Shown here one piece after another: positions 43,153 to 52,273 of a DNA stretch of 64,000 nucleotides. Numbering within the stretch: the stretch's first letter is position 1; every line of letters begins with the position of its first letter. The DNA comes from Aurantimonas sp036549475 (GTDB lineage Bacteria > Pseudomonadota > Alphaproteobacteria > Rhizobiales > Rhizobiaceae), in assembly GCF_036549475.1 (NCBI RefSeq), contig NZ_JAZHLI010000002.1, positions 124,001-188,000 on the forward strand, read 5' to 3'. Below the pieces are notes generated by a model. The model made no database searches. It was not told the origin of the DNA and saw only the letters and a list, made by a program, of their open reading frames with translations. The translations under genes were made by a program, and so were the position numbers.

Positions 43153-44226
43153 TTGATTTCAAACACTGGTATCACGATTTCGGTCGACGCCATGGGCGGC
43201 GACCACGGCCCCTCCGTGGTCGTTCCCGGCGCCGCCATCGCGCTCGAACGCCATCCCGGCACACGGTTCGTCCTGTTCGGGCAGAGCGACGCCGTGCTGC
43301 CGGTGCTCGATCAGTATCCGGAGCTGAAGGCGGCCTCGACCTTCCATCATTGCGACATCGCCATCCGCATGGACGACAAGCCGTCCCAGGCGCTGCGCCA
43401 GGGGCGGTACAAATCGTCCATGTGGCGCGCCATCGAGGCGGTGAAGACGCATGAGGCGGACGTCGCGGTCTCGGCCGGCAACACCGGCGCGCTGATGGCG
43501 ATGGCGAAGTTCTGCCTGCGCACCATGGCCAATATCGAGCGCCCGGCGATCGCGGCGATCTGGCCGACCCTGCGCGGCGAGAGCATCGTCCTCGACGTGG
43601 GCGCCACCATCGGCGCCGACGCCCAGCAGCTCATCGACTTCTCGATGATGGGCGGCGCCATGGCCCGCGCCCTGTTCGGCGTGGAGCGGCCGACGGTCGG
43701 GCTCCTCAATATCGGCGTCGAGGAAGTGAAGGGGCAGGACGAGATCCGCGAGGCGGGCCGCCTGCTCAAGGAAACGCCGATCCCGGGGATCGAGTATCGC
43801 GGCTTCGTCGAGGGCGACGATCTGGGCCAAGGCACCGTCGACGTGGTGGTGACCGAGGGCTTCACGGGCAACATCGCCCTGAAGACCGCCGAGGGCACCG
43901 CCCGGCAGATCGCGGCCTATCTGAAGGCGGCGATGAGCCGGACCTGGATGGCCCGTGCCGGCTACGTCTTGGCGCGCAGCGCCTTCGAGCGTCTGCGCGA
44001 CAAGATGGATCCGCGCAAGGTCAATGGCGGCGTCTTCCTCGGCCTCAACGGCATCGTCATCAAGAGCCATGGCGGGACCGACGCCGAGGGCATCGCCGCG
44101 GCGATCGACCTGGCGCATGCGATGGCCCGCCACGGCCTGCGCGAGAAGATCGAAGCCGATCTCGAAAACTTCCATCTGCGTGTGTCTGAAGACGTGCCGG
44201 CAATTCCCGAGAGCAGCAGCCCATGA
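43153..44226 (+). CDS. plsX: Phosphate acyltransferase PlsX
   Basis: Makes acyl-phosphate from acyl-ACP for phospholipid synthesis (PlsX/PlsY route). The 357-residue protein begins ISVDAMGGDHGPSVVVPGA and contains VSAGNTGALMA, LNIGVEEVKG and GFTGNIALKT, all diagnostic. The start codon is TTG at 43153 with GGCGAGAGA before it; no closer ATG keeps the conserved N-terminus. It overlaps fabH by four bases. The plsX-fabH pair joins phospholipid and fatty-acid initiation. Confidence 0.96.
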   Translation: MISNTGITISVDAMGGDHGPSVVVPGAAIALERHPGTRFVLFGQSDAVLPVLDQYPELKAASTFHHCDIAIRMDDKPSQALRQGRYKSSMWRAIEAVKTHEADVAVSAGNTGALMAMAKFCLRTMANIERPAIAAIWPTLRGESIVLDVGATIGADAQQLIDFSMMGGAMARALFGVERPTVGLLNIGVEEVKGQDEIREAGRLLKETPIPGIEYRGFVEGDDLGQGTVDVVVTEGFTGNIALKTAEGTARQIAAYLKAAMSRTWMARAGYVLARSAFERLRDKMDPRKVNGGVFLGLNGIVIKSHGGTDAEGIAAAIDLAHAMARHGLREKIEADLENFHLRVSEDVPAIPESSSP

Positions 44227-45209
44227 CGACATCCATCCGATCCGTGATTCGCGGAACCGGTTCGGTCCTGCCGGAGCGGGTGATGCGCAATCAGGATTTC
44301 GCCGGCATCGTCGAGACGTCGGACGAGTGGATCCGCCAGCGCACCGGCATCGAGGCGCGGCATGTTGCGGGCGAGAACGAGACCACGGTGTCGCTCGCCG
44401 AGGGCGCTGCCCGCAAGGCGCTGGACGCGGCCGGGCTGACCCCGGCGGATGTCGACGTGATCATCCTGGCGACGGCGACGCCGAACAACACCTTTCCCGC
44501 CTCCGCCGTCCAGGTGCAGCACAAGCTCGGCATCACCCACGGCTTTGCCTTCGACATTCATGCGGTGTGCAGCGGCTTCGTCTATGCGCTGACCACGGCC
44601 GACCTCTATCTGAAGGGCGGCGTTGCCAAACGGGCGCTGGTGATCGGCGCCGAAACCTTCTCGCGCATCCTCGACTGGGACGACCGCTCCACCTGCGTGC
44701 TGTTCGGCGACGGGGCCGGAGCCGTGGTCCTGGAAGCAGTGACCAGCGAGACGGACGATGCGATCTCGGCCCAGGGGATCATCACCTCCCGGCTGCGTTC
44801 GGACGGCTCGCACCAGAGCAAGCTCTATGTGGACGGCGGGCCCTCGACGACCGGCACGGTCGGCAAGCTGCGCATGGAGGGCCGCGAGGTCTTCAAGCAT
44901 GCCGTCGGCATGATCACCGACGTCATCGAGGATTCCTTTGCCGCCGCCGGCATCGGACCCGACGACGTCGACTGGTTCGTGCCGCATCAGGCCAATCGCC
45001 GGATCATCGACGCCTCGGCGCGCAAGCTCGGCATCGCGCCGGAGAAAGTGGTGATCACCGTCGACCGGCACGGCAACACGTCTGCCGCGTCGATCCCGCT
45101 GGCGCTCGACGCGGCCGTGCGCGACGGCCGGATCAAGCGCGGGGACCTCGTGCTTCTGGAGGCGATGGGCGGCGGGTTTACCTGGGGGGCGGTTCTGGTC
45201 CGTTGGTAG
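44223..45209 (+). CDS. fabH: 3-oxoacyl-ACP synthase III
   Basis: Condenses acetyl-CoA with malonyl-ACP to start fatty-acid synthesis. The 328-residue protein has the thiolase-fold catalytic triad: the cysteine in DIHAVCSGF (about C116), the histidine in VPHQANRRI and the asparagine in RHGNTSAAS. Also present is the N-terminal ETSDEWIRQRTGI signature. It is translationally coupled to plsX and followed by ihfA after 105 bp. Confidence 0.97.
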   Translation: MTTSIRSVIRGTGSVLPERVMRNQDFAGIVETSDEWIRQRTGIEARHVAGENETTVSLAEGAARKALDAAGLTPADVDVIILATATPNNTFPASAVQVQHKLGITHGFAFDIHAVCSGFVYALTTADLYLKGGVAKRALVIGAETFSRILDWDDRSTCVLFGDGAGAVVLEAVTSETDDAISAQGIITSRLRSDGSHQSKLYVDGGPSTTGTVGKLRMEGREVFKHAVGMITDVIEDSFAAAGIGPDDVDWFVPHQANRRIIDASARKLGIAPEKVVITVDRHGNTSAASIPLALDAAVRDGRIKRGDLVLLEAMGGGFTWGAVLVRW

Positions 45210-45314
45210 ACATCGATCCTTGATTCACAGACCGATTTCGTTAATGTTCGCAACGAAGAAGGCGCTGCCCGCACGTTTCGCCCTGCGGTCTTCCGGCAAA
45301 GTTAGGGGACATTG

Positions 45315-45698
45315 ATGGGAGACAGAACCCTCACCAGAGCGGATCTTTCGGAAGCCGTCTTCCGCAAGATCGGGTTATCGCGGACCGAGTCGGCGCAATT
45401 GGTGGAGATGGTTCTCGACGAGATGTGCTCGACGATCGCCAGCGGGGAATCGGTCAAGATCTCGTCCTTCGGATCGTTCCTCGTGCGCGAGAAGAACGAG
45501 CGGATCGGGCGCAATCCCAAGACCGGCGAGGAAGTGCCGATCCTGCCGCGCCGCGTCGCCGTGTTCAAGCCGTCCAACGTCCTCAAGGACCGGATCGTCG
45601 AGGCGCATGTCGGGCGCCAGGCCGGTTCCACCGCGAGCGATACCGAGCTCGACGCCGACAAGGAGCCTGCGGGCATGCTGAGCGCGGCCGCCGAATAG
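45315..45698 (+). CDS. ihfA: Integration host factor subunit alpha
   Basis: DNA-bending protein working as a heterodimer with IhfB. The 127-residue protein has the family pattern LTRADLSEAVFRKIGLSR, then SSFGSFLV, GRNPKTGEEVPILPRR and VFKPSNVLKDRI. The last 25 residues are an acidic/alanine-rich extension beyond the usual core of about 100. The ATG at 45315 directly follows an overlapping TTG; GGGGA upstream fits the ATG. The ihfA-merR order downstream of plsX-fabH is common in alphaproteobacteria. Confidence 0.95.
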   Translation: MGDRTLTRADLSEAVFRKIGLSRTESAQLVEMVLDEMCSTIASGESVKISSFGSFLVREKNERIGRNPKTGEEVPILPRRVAVFKPSNVLKDRIVEAHVGRQAGSTASDTELDADKEPAGMLSAAAE

Positions 45699-45723
45699 CC
45701 CGACTGGCCGGACGGTTTTCACC

Positions 45724-46323
45724 ATGAGCGACAAGAGCGCCGACGCCTTCCGGACCATCAGCGAGGTTGCCGAAGACCTCGACCTGCCGCAGCATGTCCT
45801 GCGCTTCTGGGAAACGCGGTTCCAGCAGATCAAGCCGTTGAAGCGGGGCGGCGGGCGTCGGTACTACCGGCCCGACGACGTCGAGCTTCTGCGCGGCATC
45901 CGCTACCTGTTGTACGTGAAGGGCTTCACGATCAAGGGCGTGCAGCGCATCCTGAAGGAGAACGGGCCGCGCTTCGTCGTGGCCGTCGGCACGGGCGACA
46001 TGGCGGCGCTGGCGCAGATCCAGGCCGGCCGCACCAATCTGCCGGCCGCTGCGCCTGAAGACCAGCCAAAACTGCACGATCTCGACCTGATCGCCACGGA
46101 CCCGCTGCCCGAGCCGAAACCGGCAGTGGTCGAGCCGGTGCCGTCCGCCGAGCCGGAAACGCGCGAGACCGACGAGCCGGCCAAACCACGCGGCGGCTTC
46201 CTGAGGCGCTATCGCGAGCCGGCGCAAGAGGCAGGGGCGCTGCCGGCCGAGAGCATTGCCGCCCTCGACGACGTGATTCTCGAACTTCTCGAATGCAAGC
46301 GCCTGCTGGATCAGGTGCGCTGA
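45724..46323 (+). CDS. MerR family transcriptional regulator
   Basis: A 199-residue regulator with an N-terminal winged helix-turn-helix (FRTISEVAEDLDLPQHVLRF, then RGGGRRYYRPDDVELLRGIR, about residues 9-80). It lacks metal-binding cysteines in a dimerisation/effector region. The middle is a proline/glutamate-rich linker (about 110-165), and the C-terminus has a short helix ending LLECKRLLDQVR. The effector is unknown. It lies 25 bp behind ihfA and is probably cotranscribed. Confidence 0.9.
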   Translation: MSDKSADAFRTISEVAEDLDLPQHVLRFWETRFQQIKPLKRGGGRRYYRPDDVELLRGIRYLLYVKGFTIKGVQRILKENGPRFVVAVGTGDMAALAQIQAGRTNLPAAAPEDQPKLHDLDLIATDPLPEPKPAVVEPVPSAEPETRETDEPAKPRGGFLRRYREPAQEAGALPAESIAALDDVILELLECKRLLDQVR

Positions 46324-46337
46324 CACCCGGATGGCAG

Positions 46338-46366
46338 GCCTCCCGGCGCGCCGCCGACGGGGAGGC
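46338..46366 (+). terminator. Weak terminator candidate after merR
   Basis: 7-bp GC-rich stem (46338-46344/46360-46366); only a broken T-rich stretch (CGTCTTATTC) follows. Confidence 0.35.
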
Positions 46367-46469
46367 GCTCGGCGTCTTATTCGGTGGCTGGAACCACGGC
46401 AAATGGATCGCGTACCGCCGCCGATTTTCTGTTGCACCGAAGGCGTCCGGCCTCTAGGAGTGGCGGTGT

Positions 46470-46546
46470 CGGAGCGTAGCGCAGCCTGGTAGCGCACTTG
46501 GATGGGGTCCAAGGGGTCGGAGGTTCGAATCCTCTCGCTCCGACCA
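46470..46546 (+). tRNA. tRNA-Pro (anticodon GGG)
   Basis: 77 nt with encoded CCA. Acceptor CGGAGCG/CGCTCCG, D-arm GCGC/GCGC, anticodon stem CTTGG/CCAAG with loop ATGGGGT (anticodon GGG at 46504-46506), T-arm GGAGG/CCTCT with loop TTCGAAT. The 5'-terminal C and A73 are usual for bacterial proline tRNA. Confidence 0.97.
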
Positions 46547-46659
46547 TTTTCTGAAAAATGACAGCCTTTCGGTGACGGACCTGCGACCAGGGCCGTGCCT
46601 GCCGCTGTCCGATCGCCCTGGATTCGATCGGCTTGCAATCGGCTGCGGGAATCCCGGCG

Positions 46660-47106
46660 TCAGAAATGTACGCCAATCCGGAACGGGCCGTGACGGGTGG
46701 AGGCCGCGACGAGATAGGCGGTCGACCATCCGATCAGGATGAACCCGCCGATCCCCTCCAGCGCGCCCAGCAACCGCCATTCCTGCTGCAGCACTACGTC
46801 GCCATAGCCGACGGTCGAAAAGGTCGACGTCGAGAAATACAGCGCCTCCTCGAAACTCTGATGGGCTCCCAGCAGGAGATAGGCGAAGGCCCACAGCCAG
46901 ATCTCGATCGTGTGCAGCGCGAACAGGCCGAGGACGGTTCCGAGCATCGAGAAGGACCGTGCGAGCGCGTGCCGGCCCAGCTTCAGCCCGCGGATCACCG
47001 CGGCCATCGCGCGGGACAGCGCGACGAGACCGAGCGTGTGGACCAGCACGGTCAGTGCGATGACGAGGGTGCCGATGGTGAGGTTCAGCAGCAAGAAAGC
47101 CTCCAT
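46660..47106 (-). CDS. Two-pore-helix potassium channel family protein
   Basis: A 148-residue membrane protein of the Ion_trans_2 type. The selectivity filter appears as STFSTVGYGDVV between hydrophobic segments, with two further hydrophobic segments at the N-terminus, so the monomer would have about four transmembrane stretches and form a tetramer. No cytosolic regulatory domain (RCK/TrkA) follows. Start at 47106 is supported by CGAAGAA immediately before it; the upstream in-frame extension is not hydrophobic or conserved. It is divergent from the unknown small gene, sharing a gap with a FixK/FNR-type box. Confidence 0.85.
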   Translation of the reverse strand: MEAFLLLNLTIGTLVIALTVLVHTLGLVALSRAMAAVIRGLKLGRHALARSFSMLGTVLGLFALHTIEIWLWAFAYLLLGAHQSFEEALYFSTSTFSTVGYGDVVLQQEWRLLGALEGIGGFILIGWSTAYLVAASTRHGPFRIGVHF

Positions 47107-47258
47107 TTCTTCGTTTCGGCCCGGGAGCGGGACCCAGTCCGAGCCGACCGAGCCTTCGAGCAGCAGCATTCCCCGGCCTTGCCGGGACCTGCAAGCTCCA
47201 TCCCGCAGCCAGGAGACAGGCGCCCTCATGCCCAAGCATGAATGATCGCGCAGAGGGC

Positions 47259-47272
47259 TTGCGCCAGATCAA
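47259..47272. promoter_or_regulatory. FixK/FNR-type box 1
   Basis: TTGCGCCAGATCAA fits TTG[AC]-N6-[TG]CAA. It is centred about 90 bp before the unknown small gene at 47355 and about 160 bp before the divergent channel gene. Confidence 0.5.
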
Positions 47273-47354
47273 TCCCGTCCGGCCGATCGTCCCGCATGGT
47301 GAGGCGACCGGCGATGCATCGTGAAACTCGGAGCCGGCGAGGAAGGAGGCTCCC

Positions 47355-47726
47355 ATGGCCACAACCGATCTGAAGACGTTCCTGGCCCGGTGCGAGGCCG
47401 CTGCAGGGCCGGACGCCACTCTGGAGGCGGAGTTCCGCACGGCCCTGCAGGAGCACGTCCCGGCGGTGGAGAACGCCGCGGATGCGGACCGGGCGCTGGG
47501 TTCGGCGGACGGGGCACTCGCGATGACGGCGAAGGCGCTGCCGAACTGGGACATCGTCCTGCGGGGCGGCACCGGGCCGGGCGCACAATGGCACTGCATG
47601 CTGCGCGAAGGCGAAGGCCACCACGACGACCAGACCGTGGCGGCGGGGCGCGGCAGCACCCCGGCGATGGCCATCTCGACGGCGACGCTGAAGGTGCTCT
47701 CCGGCTTCGAATCCGGATATCGCTGA
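47355..47726 (+). CDS. Small soluble protein of unknown function (ABA-sandwich-like)
   Basis: A 123-residue acidic protein, not recognised with certainty. The N-terminal half is helical and alanine-rich. The C-terminal half has PNWDIVLRGG, WHCMLREGEG and a final TPAMAISTATLKVLSG, a pattern resembling the small phage-type ABA-sandwich domains found in many proteobacterial hypothetical proteins. No signal peptide or membrane segment. AAGGAGG gives a strong start, and a FixK/FNR-type box lies upstream. It stands just ahead of ppsA on the same strand, so a shared low-oxygen or stress response is plausible. Confidence 0.75.
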   Translation: MATTDLKTFLARCEAAAGPDATLEAEFRTALQEHVPAVENAADADRALGSADGALAMTAKALPNWDIVLRGGTGPGAQWHCMLREGEGHHDDQTVAAGRGSTPAMAISTATLKVLSGFESGYR

Positions 47727-47855
47727 ACAGATCCCGCTTCGAACTGCGAGGCTGCACGACCCCCCCGATCATCCTCCGGCCAAACTGCGGAACGGCCGGT
47801 CGGGCACGAACGCGCAAGGCCGGCGACGCTGCCGGGAATTGAAGGAGACGGGCTC

Positions 47856-50273
47856 ATGGCCGACAAGGAAATCCTCTGGTTCGAAGTGATCGGCCGCGGC
47901 GACGTGGCGCGGGTCGGCGGCAAGAATGCCTCGCTCGGCGAAATGGTGGCGACGCTGGCCCCGGCCGGCGTTTCGGTCCCACCGGGATTTGCCACCACTG
48001 CCGACGCCTACTGGCGCTTTGTAGCGGCCAACGGCCTCGACGCGGTGGTGCGCCGGACGCTGGACGAGCGCGCGGCCGGCAAGATCACCCTGGCCGAAGC
48101 CGGCAGCACGATCCGCGCTGCCTTCGTGCGTGGGGACTGGCCGGCCGACACCGCGGCCGCGATCGGCAGTGCCTATCGGGAGTTGTCGCGCCGCTCGTCG
48201 ATCGACGCCGTCGACGTGGCGGTGCGCTCGAGCGCAACGGCGGAAGACCTGCCGGATGCCAGCTTCGCCGGGCAGCAGGAGACCTTCCTGAACGTGTCCG
48301 GTCCGTCGGCCGTGCTGGACGCCTGTCGCCGCTGCTATGCCTCGCTGTTCACCGACCGGGCGATTTCCTACCGCGAGGCCAAGGGGTTCGACCATTTCAA
48401 GGTGGCGCTGTCCGTCGGCGTCCAGCGGATGGTGCGGTCCGATCTGTGCGGGTCCGGCGTGATGTTCTCGCTCGACACCGACACGGGCTTTGACAGCGTC
48501 ATCCTGATCAATGCCGCCTGGGGACTCGGCGAGAACGTCGTCCAGGGCGCGGTCGATCCGGACGAGTATCAGGTCTTCAAGCCCTTCCTCGACGACACGG
48601 CGTTGACGCCGATCATCCACCGGGCGCTGGGTGCCAAGGAAAAGAAGATGGTCTATGCCGAAGGCGGCGACCGCCCGGTGAAGAATGTCCCGACGTCGCT
48701 CGCCGAGCGCCGGCAATTCGTGCTCGACGATGCCGACATCCTGGCCTTGGCCCGCTGGGCGGTGATCATCGAGACCCATTACGGCTGCCCGATGGACATG
48801 GAGTGGGCCAAGGACGGCCGAGACGGATCGTTGTTCATCGTCCAGGCCCGGCCCGAGACAGTGCAGTCCCGACGCGAAACCGGCGCGGTGAAGCGCTATC
48901 GTGTCGGCCGCCACGGCCGCGAACTCTGCGCGGGCCTGTCGATCGGCGAGGCCGCCATTTCCGGCCCGGTCTGCCTGATCCGCAATGCCAGCGAGATCGC
49001 GGGCTTCGTCGACGGCTCGGTGCTGGTCACGGAGATCACCGACCCCGACTGGGTGCCGATCATGAAGCGCGCCGCGGCGATCGTCACCGACCATGGCGGG
49101 CGCACCTCGCATGCGGCCATCGTCAGCCGCGAGCTCGGCCTGCCGGCGGTTGTCGGGACGGGCAACGCCACCGAAATCCTGCACGACGAGCAGCAGGTGA
49201 CGGTCTCCTGCGCCGAGGGCGCGACCGGTTTCGTCTACGAGGGCAAGGCCGAGGTGACGGTCGACGCGCTCGATCTCGGCGACGTCCCGCCGTCGCGCAC
49301 CCACATCATGCTGAACCTCGCCAATCCCGCCGCGGCGATGCGCTGGTGGCGGCTGCCGGCCGACGGCGTGGGGCTGGCGCGGATGGAGTTCGTCATCAAC
49401 AATGCCATCAAGATCCATCCGATGGCCCTGGTGCATCCCGAGCGGGTCGACGACGCGGCCGCGCAACAGGAGATCGCCGAGATCACCCGCGCCTACGACG
49501 ACAAGCCGGCCTTCTTCGTCGACCGGCTGGCCGAGGGTCTGGCCCGCATCGCAGCGACCGTGCACCCGAAGCCGTGCATCGTGCGGATGAGCGACTTCAA
49601 GACCAATGAATACGCCCATCTTCTCGGCGGCTCAGCCTTCGAGCCCAAGGAAGAGAACCCGATGCTGGGGTTCCGCGGGGCGTCGCGCTACCACTCGCCC
49701 CAGTATCGCGAGGGCTTTGCACTGGAATGCCGGGCGATCCGCAAGTTGCGCGAGGAGATGGGCTTCGCCAATGTCATCGTCATGATCCCGTTCTGTCGAA
49801 CCCTCGAGGAAGCCGATCGCGTTCTTGAGGTGATGGGCGAGAACGGACTCGTTCGCGGCGAGAACGGCCTGCAGGTGTACGTCATGTGCGAAATTCCCGC
49901 GAACGTCATCCTGGCGGCCGAGTTCGCCAAACGGTTCGACGGATTTTCGATCGGCTCCAACGACCTGACCCAGCTGACGCTCGGCATCGACCGGGATTCG
50001 GACCTCCTGGCAGCATCCTTCGACGAGGAGAACGAGGCGGTGAAATGGATGATCCGCCGGGTGATCAGCGAAGCACACCGGGCCGGTGCCAAGGTCGGGC
50101 TTTGCGGCCAGGCGCCCAGCGACAATCCCGCCTTCGCCGCCTTCCTCGTCGAATGCGGCATCGATTCGATCTCTGTCAGTCCGGACAGCTTCGTTGCCGT
50201 GAAGCAGCATGTCGCGCGCGCCGAGGCCGGGACGGATACGGCGTCGCATCCTGCAGAACCCGCACTGACATGA
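47856..50273 (+). CDS. ppsA: Phosphoenolpyruvate synthase
   Basis: Converts pyruvate and ATP to phosphoenolpyruvate, AMP and phosphate. The 805-residue protein has the ATP-grasp domain (GGKNASLGEM at the start, then AVRSSATAEDLPDASFAGQQ). The swivelling domain carries the phosphorylated H419 in GGRTSHAAIV, and the C-terminal PEP/pyruvate-binding TIM barrel includes FSIGSNDLTQLTLG and GLCGQAPSDN. This organisation fits PpsA rather than pyruvate phosphate dikinase. Placement among stress genes, away from central carbon genes, is typical of stress islands with Usp and CbpA. Confidence 0.95.
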   Translation: MADKEILWFEVIGRGDVARVGGKNASLGEMVATLAPAGVSVPPGFATTADAYWRFVAANGLDAVVRRTLDERAAGKITLAEAGSTIRAAFVRGDWPADTAAAIGSAYRELSRRSSIDAVDVAVRSSATAEDLPDASFAGQQETFLNVSGPSAVLDACRRCYASLFTDRAISYREAKGFDHFKVALSVGVQRMVRSDLCGSGVMFSLDTDTGFDSVILINAAWGLGENVVQGAVDPDEYQVFKPFLDDTALTPIIHRALGAKEKKMVYAEGGDRPVKNVPTSLAERRQFVLDDADILALARWAVIIETHYGCPMDMEWAKDGRDGSLFIVQARPETVQSRRETGAVKRYRVGRHGRELCAGLSIGEAAISGPVCLIRNASEIAGFVDGSVLVTEITDPDWVPIMKRAAAIVTDHGGRTSHAAIVSRELGLPAVVGTGNATEILHDEQQVTVSCAEGATGFVYEGKAEVTVDALDLGDVPPSRTHIMLNLANPAAAMRWWRLPADGVGLARMEFVINNAIKIHPMALVHPERVDDAAAQQEIAEITRAYDDKPAFFVDRLAEGLARIAATVHPKPCIVRMSDFKTNEYAHLLGGSAFEPKEENPMLGFRGASRYHSPQYREGFALECRAIRKLREEMGFANVIVMIPFCRTLEEADRVLEVMGENGLVRGENGLQVYVMCEIPANVILAAEFAKRFDGFSIGSNDLTQLTLGIDRDSDLLAASFDEENEAVKWMIRRVISEAHRAGAKVGLCGQAPSDNPAFAAFLVECGIDSISVSPDSFVAVKQHVARAEAGTDTASHPAEPALT

Positions 50274-50301
50274 TCGGGCGGAGAGCTGGCGGGCCTCGGC
50301 C

Positions 50302-50748
50302 ATGACCGAAACCTTCGTCGTCTGCGCCAAGTGCGGCGGCGTCAACCGCGTGGCGCCGGAACGGCCAGCCCTGGCCGCCAAATGCGGGCAGTGCGGAACG
50401 AAGCTGTTTGCCGGTCATCCCGAGGATATTGGCGCTGCGCTCTTCGATCGTCAGCTCGCGCGCAGCAGCATTCCGGTTCTCGTCGATGTCTGGGCGCCTT
50501 GGTGCGGGCCATGCCTATCCATGGCGCCGGCCTACGAGGCCGCCGCCGGGGAACTGGAGCCGCGGGTCCGGCTGATCAAGCTGAATTCCGAGGCCGAGCC
50601 GGCGGTCGCCTCCCGCCTCGCAATCCGCGGCATCCCGACGATGATCCTGTTCTGGAAGAGCCGGGAGGTGGCGCGAATCTCCGGCGCGATGACGCGGACG
50701 CAGATCGTCCTCTGGGTCAAGGATCAGTTGTCGACGATCGGCGCCTGA
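50302..50748 (+). CDS. trxC: Thioredoxin 2 (zinc-ribbon thioredoxin)
   Basis: A 148-residue thioredoxin with an N-terminal zinc ribbon (C8, C11, C28, C31: CAKCGG, CGQCGT) and a thioredoxin fold with the redox-active WCGPC (C68/C71). The cis-proline appears in RGIPTMILF. Trx2 is the oxidative-stress thioredoxin of many proteobacteria. The start is 28 bp after ppsA and probably belongs to the same transcript, with the cbpA-cbpM pair following. Confidence 0.95.
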   Translation: MTETFVVCAKCGGVNRVAPERPALAAKCGQCGTKLFAGHPEDIGAALFDRQLARSSIPVLVDVWAPWCGPCLSMAPAYEAAAGELEPRVRLIKLNSEAEPAVASRLAIRGIPTMILFWKSREVARISGAMTRTQIVLWVKDQLSTIGA

Positions 50749-50854
50749 GCTCTGCGCGATGGCGCGCGCCGCGCGCGCGTTGCGGTGACGGCTCGCGGGA
50801 GAGATGATCGCAACACGGCGTTGCAGGAGACATGGCGTGGATGGGGACAGGCGC

Positions 50855-51772
50855 ATGAAGGATCCGTACGAGACCCTTGGCGTGGCGCGGACCGCCTCAG
50901 GCAAGGAGATCAAGGACGCGTTCAAGAAGCTGGCGCGCCGGTACCACCCCGACCTGCATCCCGGCGACAGCAAGGCGCAGGCGACATTCCAGGACATCTC
51001 CGCGGCCAACGACATCCTCAAGGACAAGGAGAAGCGCCGCCGGTTCGACGCCGGCGAGATCGACGCCACCGGAGCCGAGCGGCCGCAGGAACGCTTCTAT
51101 CGCGACTTCGCCGACGGGCCGTCATATGCCTCGCATGCGTCCCAGGACGGATTTGCCGACAGGGAGGATCTCGACGACTTCCTGCAGCAGGCGTTCGGCG
51201 GCGCCGGCCGGCGATCGCGGCGCAGCTACCGGGCGAAAGGCCAGGACCTCAGCTACGCCATGCCCGTCACCTTCCTGGAAGCGGCAAACGGCGCGACCCG
51301 CACCGTCACGCTGCCGGAGGGCAAGACCTTGCGCGTGACGATCCCCGAAGGAGCGCAGGATCGGCATATGCTGCGGTTGAAGGGGCAGGGCATGCCGGGC
51401 TTCGACGGTGGCCCGCCGGGCGATGCCTATGTCGAACTGCACGTGGCCCCGCATCCCTTTTTCCGGGCCAGGGATGGCAACATTCACGTCCATGTGCCCG
51501 TCACGCTCAAGGAAGCGGTGCTGGGTGCCAGGATCGAGGTGCCGACCATCTCCGGCCCCGTCAGGCTGACAATTCCCAAGGGGGCGACGACGGGCACGAC
51601 GCTGCGGCTGCGCGACAAGGGCATCCGTGACCAGAAGACCGGCCAACGCGGCCACCAGCTGGTCACGCTGAATATCGCTCTGCCGACCGGTGACGAGCCC
51701 GAACTCGCCGCATTCCTGGAGACGTGGCAGCCGAAAACGTCGCAGGATCCGCGCAGGGAGATGCTGTCATGA
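50855..51772 (+). CDS. cbpA: DnaJ-class co-chaperone CbpA
   Basis: A 305-residue J-protein that stimulates DnaK. The J domain (residues 1-65) has the HPD motif at 31-33 in ARRYHPDLH; there is no zinc-finger domain, which distinguishes CbpA from DnaJ. A short linker leads to the two C-terminal beta-domains (GQDLSYAMPVTFLEAANG, then LKEAVLGARIEVPTISG). Start chosen at 50855, where the J domain begins. It overlaps cbpM by four bases (ATGA), an almost diagnostic pairing. Confidence 0.95.
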   Translation: MKDPYETLGVARTASGKEIKDAFKKLARRYHPDLHPGDSKAQATFQDISAANDILKDKEKRRRFDAGEIDATGAERPQERFYRDFADGPSYASHASQDGFADREDLDDFLQQAFGGAGRRSRRSYRAKGQDLSYAMPVTFLEAANGATRTVTLPEGKTLRVTIPEGAQDRHMLRLKGQGMPGFDGGPPGDAYVELHVAPHPFFRARDGNIHVHVPVTLKEAVLGARIEVPTISGPVRLTIPKGATTGTTLRLRDKGIRDQKTGQRGHQLVTLNIALPTGDEPELAAFLETWQPKTSQDPRREMLS

Positions 51773-52116
51773 TGGATGTCGATGCACTGGTCGCTGCGAT
51801 CACGACACTTCAGCGGCACGATCTGGACGCGTGGATACGGGACGAACTCGTCGCGCCGCGGACGCAGGAAGGCAGGCCGCACTTTTCGGAGATGGAATGC
51901 GCGCGGGTCCGGCTGATCTGCACGCTCCATTATGACCTGGAAATGGAGGCAGAGGCCCTGCCGGTCGTCCTGTCGCTGGTCGACCAGCTCTACGACACGC
52001 GCCAGCAGTTGCTGTCGCTGGCCGCCGCCGTGTCGGCGCAGGACGAGCCCGTCCGGGCCGCCATCATGGCGTCGCTGACGTCGTCGGGCGGGGTTTCGGA
52101 AACGGACGAGGATTGA
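51769..52116 (+). CDS. cbpM: Chaperone modulator CbpM
   Basis: A 115-residue MerR-like protein that binds the J domain of CbpA and inhibits it. The central helix-turn-helix-like part reads FSEMECARVRLICTLHYDLEM, followed by a helical C-terminus. The two start ATGs at 51769 and 51772 overlap the cbpA stop. Length and position directly after cbpA fit the family. Confidence 0.9.
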   Translation: MMDVDALVAAITTLQRHDLDAWIRDELVAPRTQEGRPHFSEMECARVRLICTLHYDLEMEAEALPVVLSLVDQLYDTRQQLLSLAAAVSAQDEPVRAAIMASLTSSGGVSETDED

Positions 52117-52196
52117 TCTCCCGCGAGACGGCCAGGGTCGCTGCCGCCCGATCCCTGGGAAGGCGCGGCGGCGATCGTCATTTGTCCGCGGCGCGG

Positions 52197-52210
52197 TTGA
52201 TCTGCCTCAA
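52197..52210. promoter_or_regulatory. FixK/FNR-type box 2
   Basis: TTGATCTGCCTCAA is a perfect TTGA-N6-TCAA palindrome, centred about 70 bp before the DUF2267 start, which would put the transcript start near 52245 for a class II site. Best of the three boxes in this island. Confidence 0.6.
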
Positions 52211-52273
52211 GGAGACCGGCCGGCGGCCGGCGCAGGATCACACCATGTCCTCTCCCAACGCGGGTCTTGCGCC

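Noticed and set aside
46454..47998. Long minus-strand frames across tRNA-Pro
   Set aside because: They run through the tRNA and opposite the small unknown gene; the peptide similar to REDSNLRPLGP is a familiar artefact of antisense tRNA-Pro translation.
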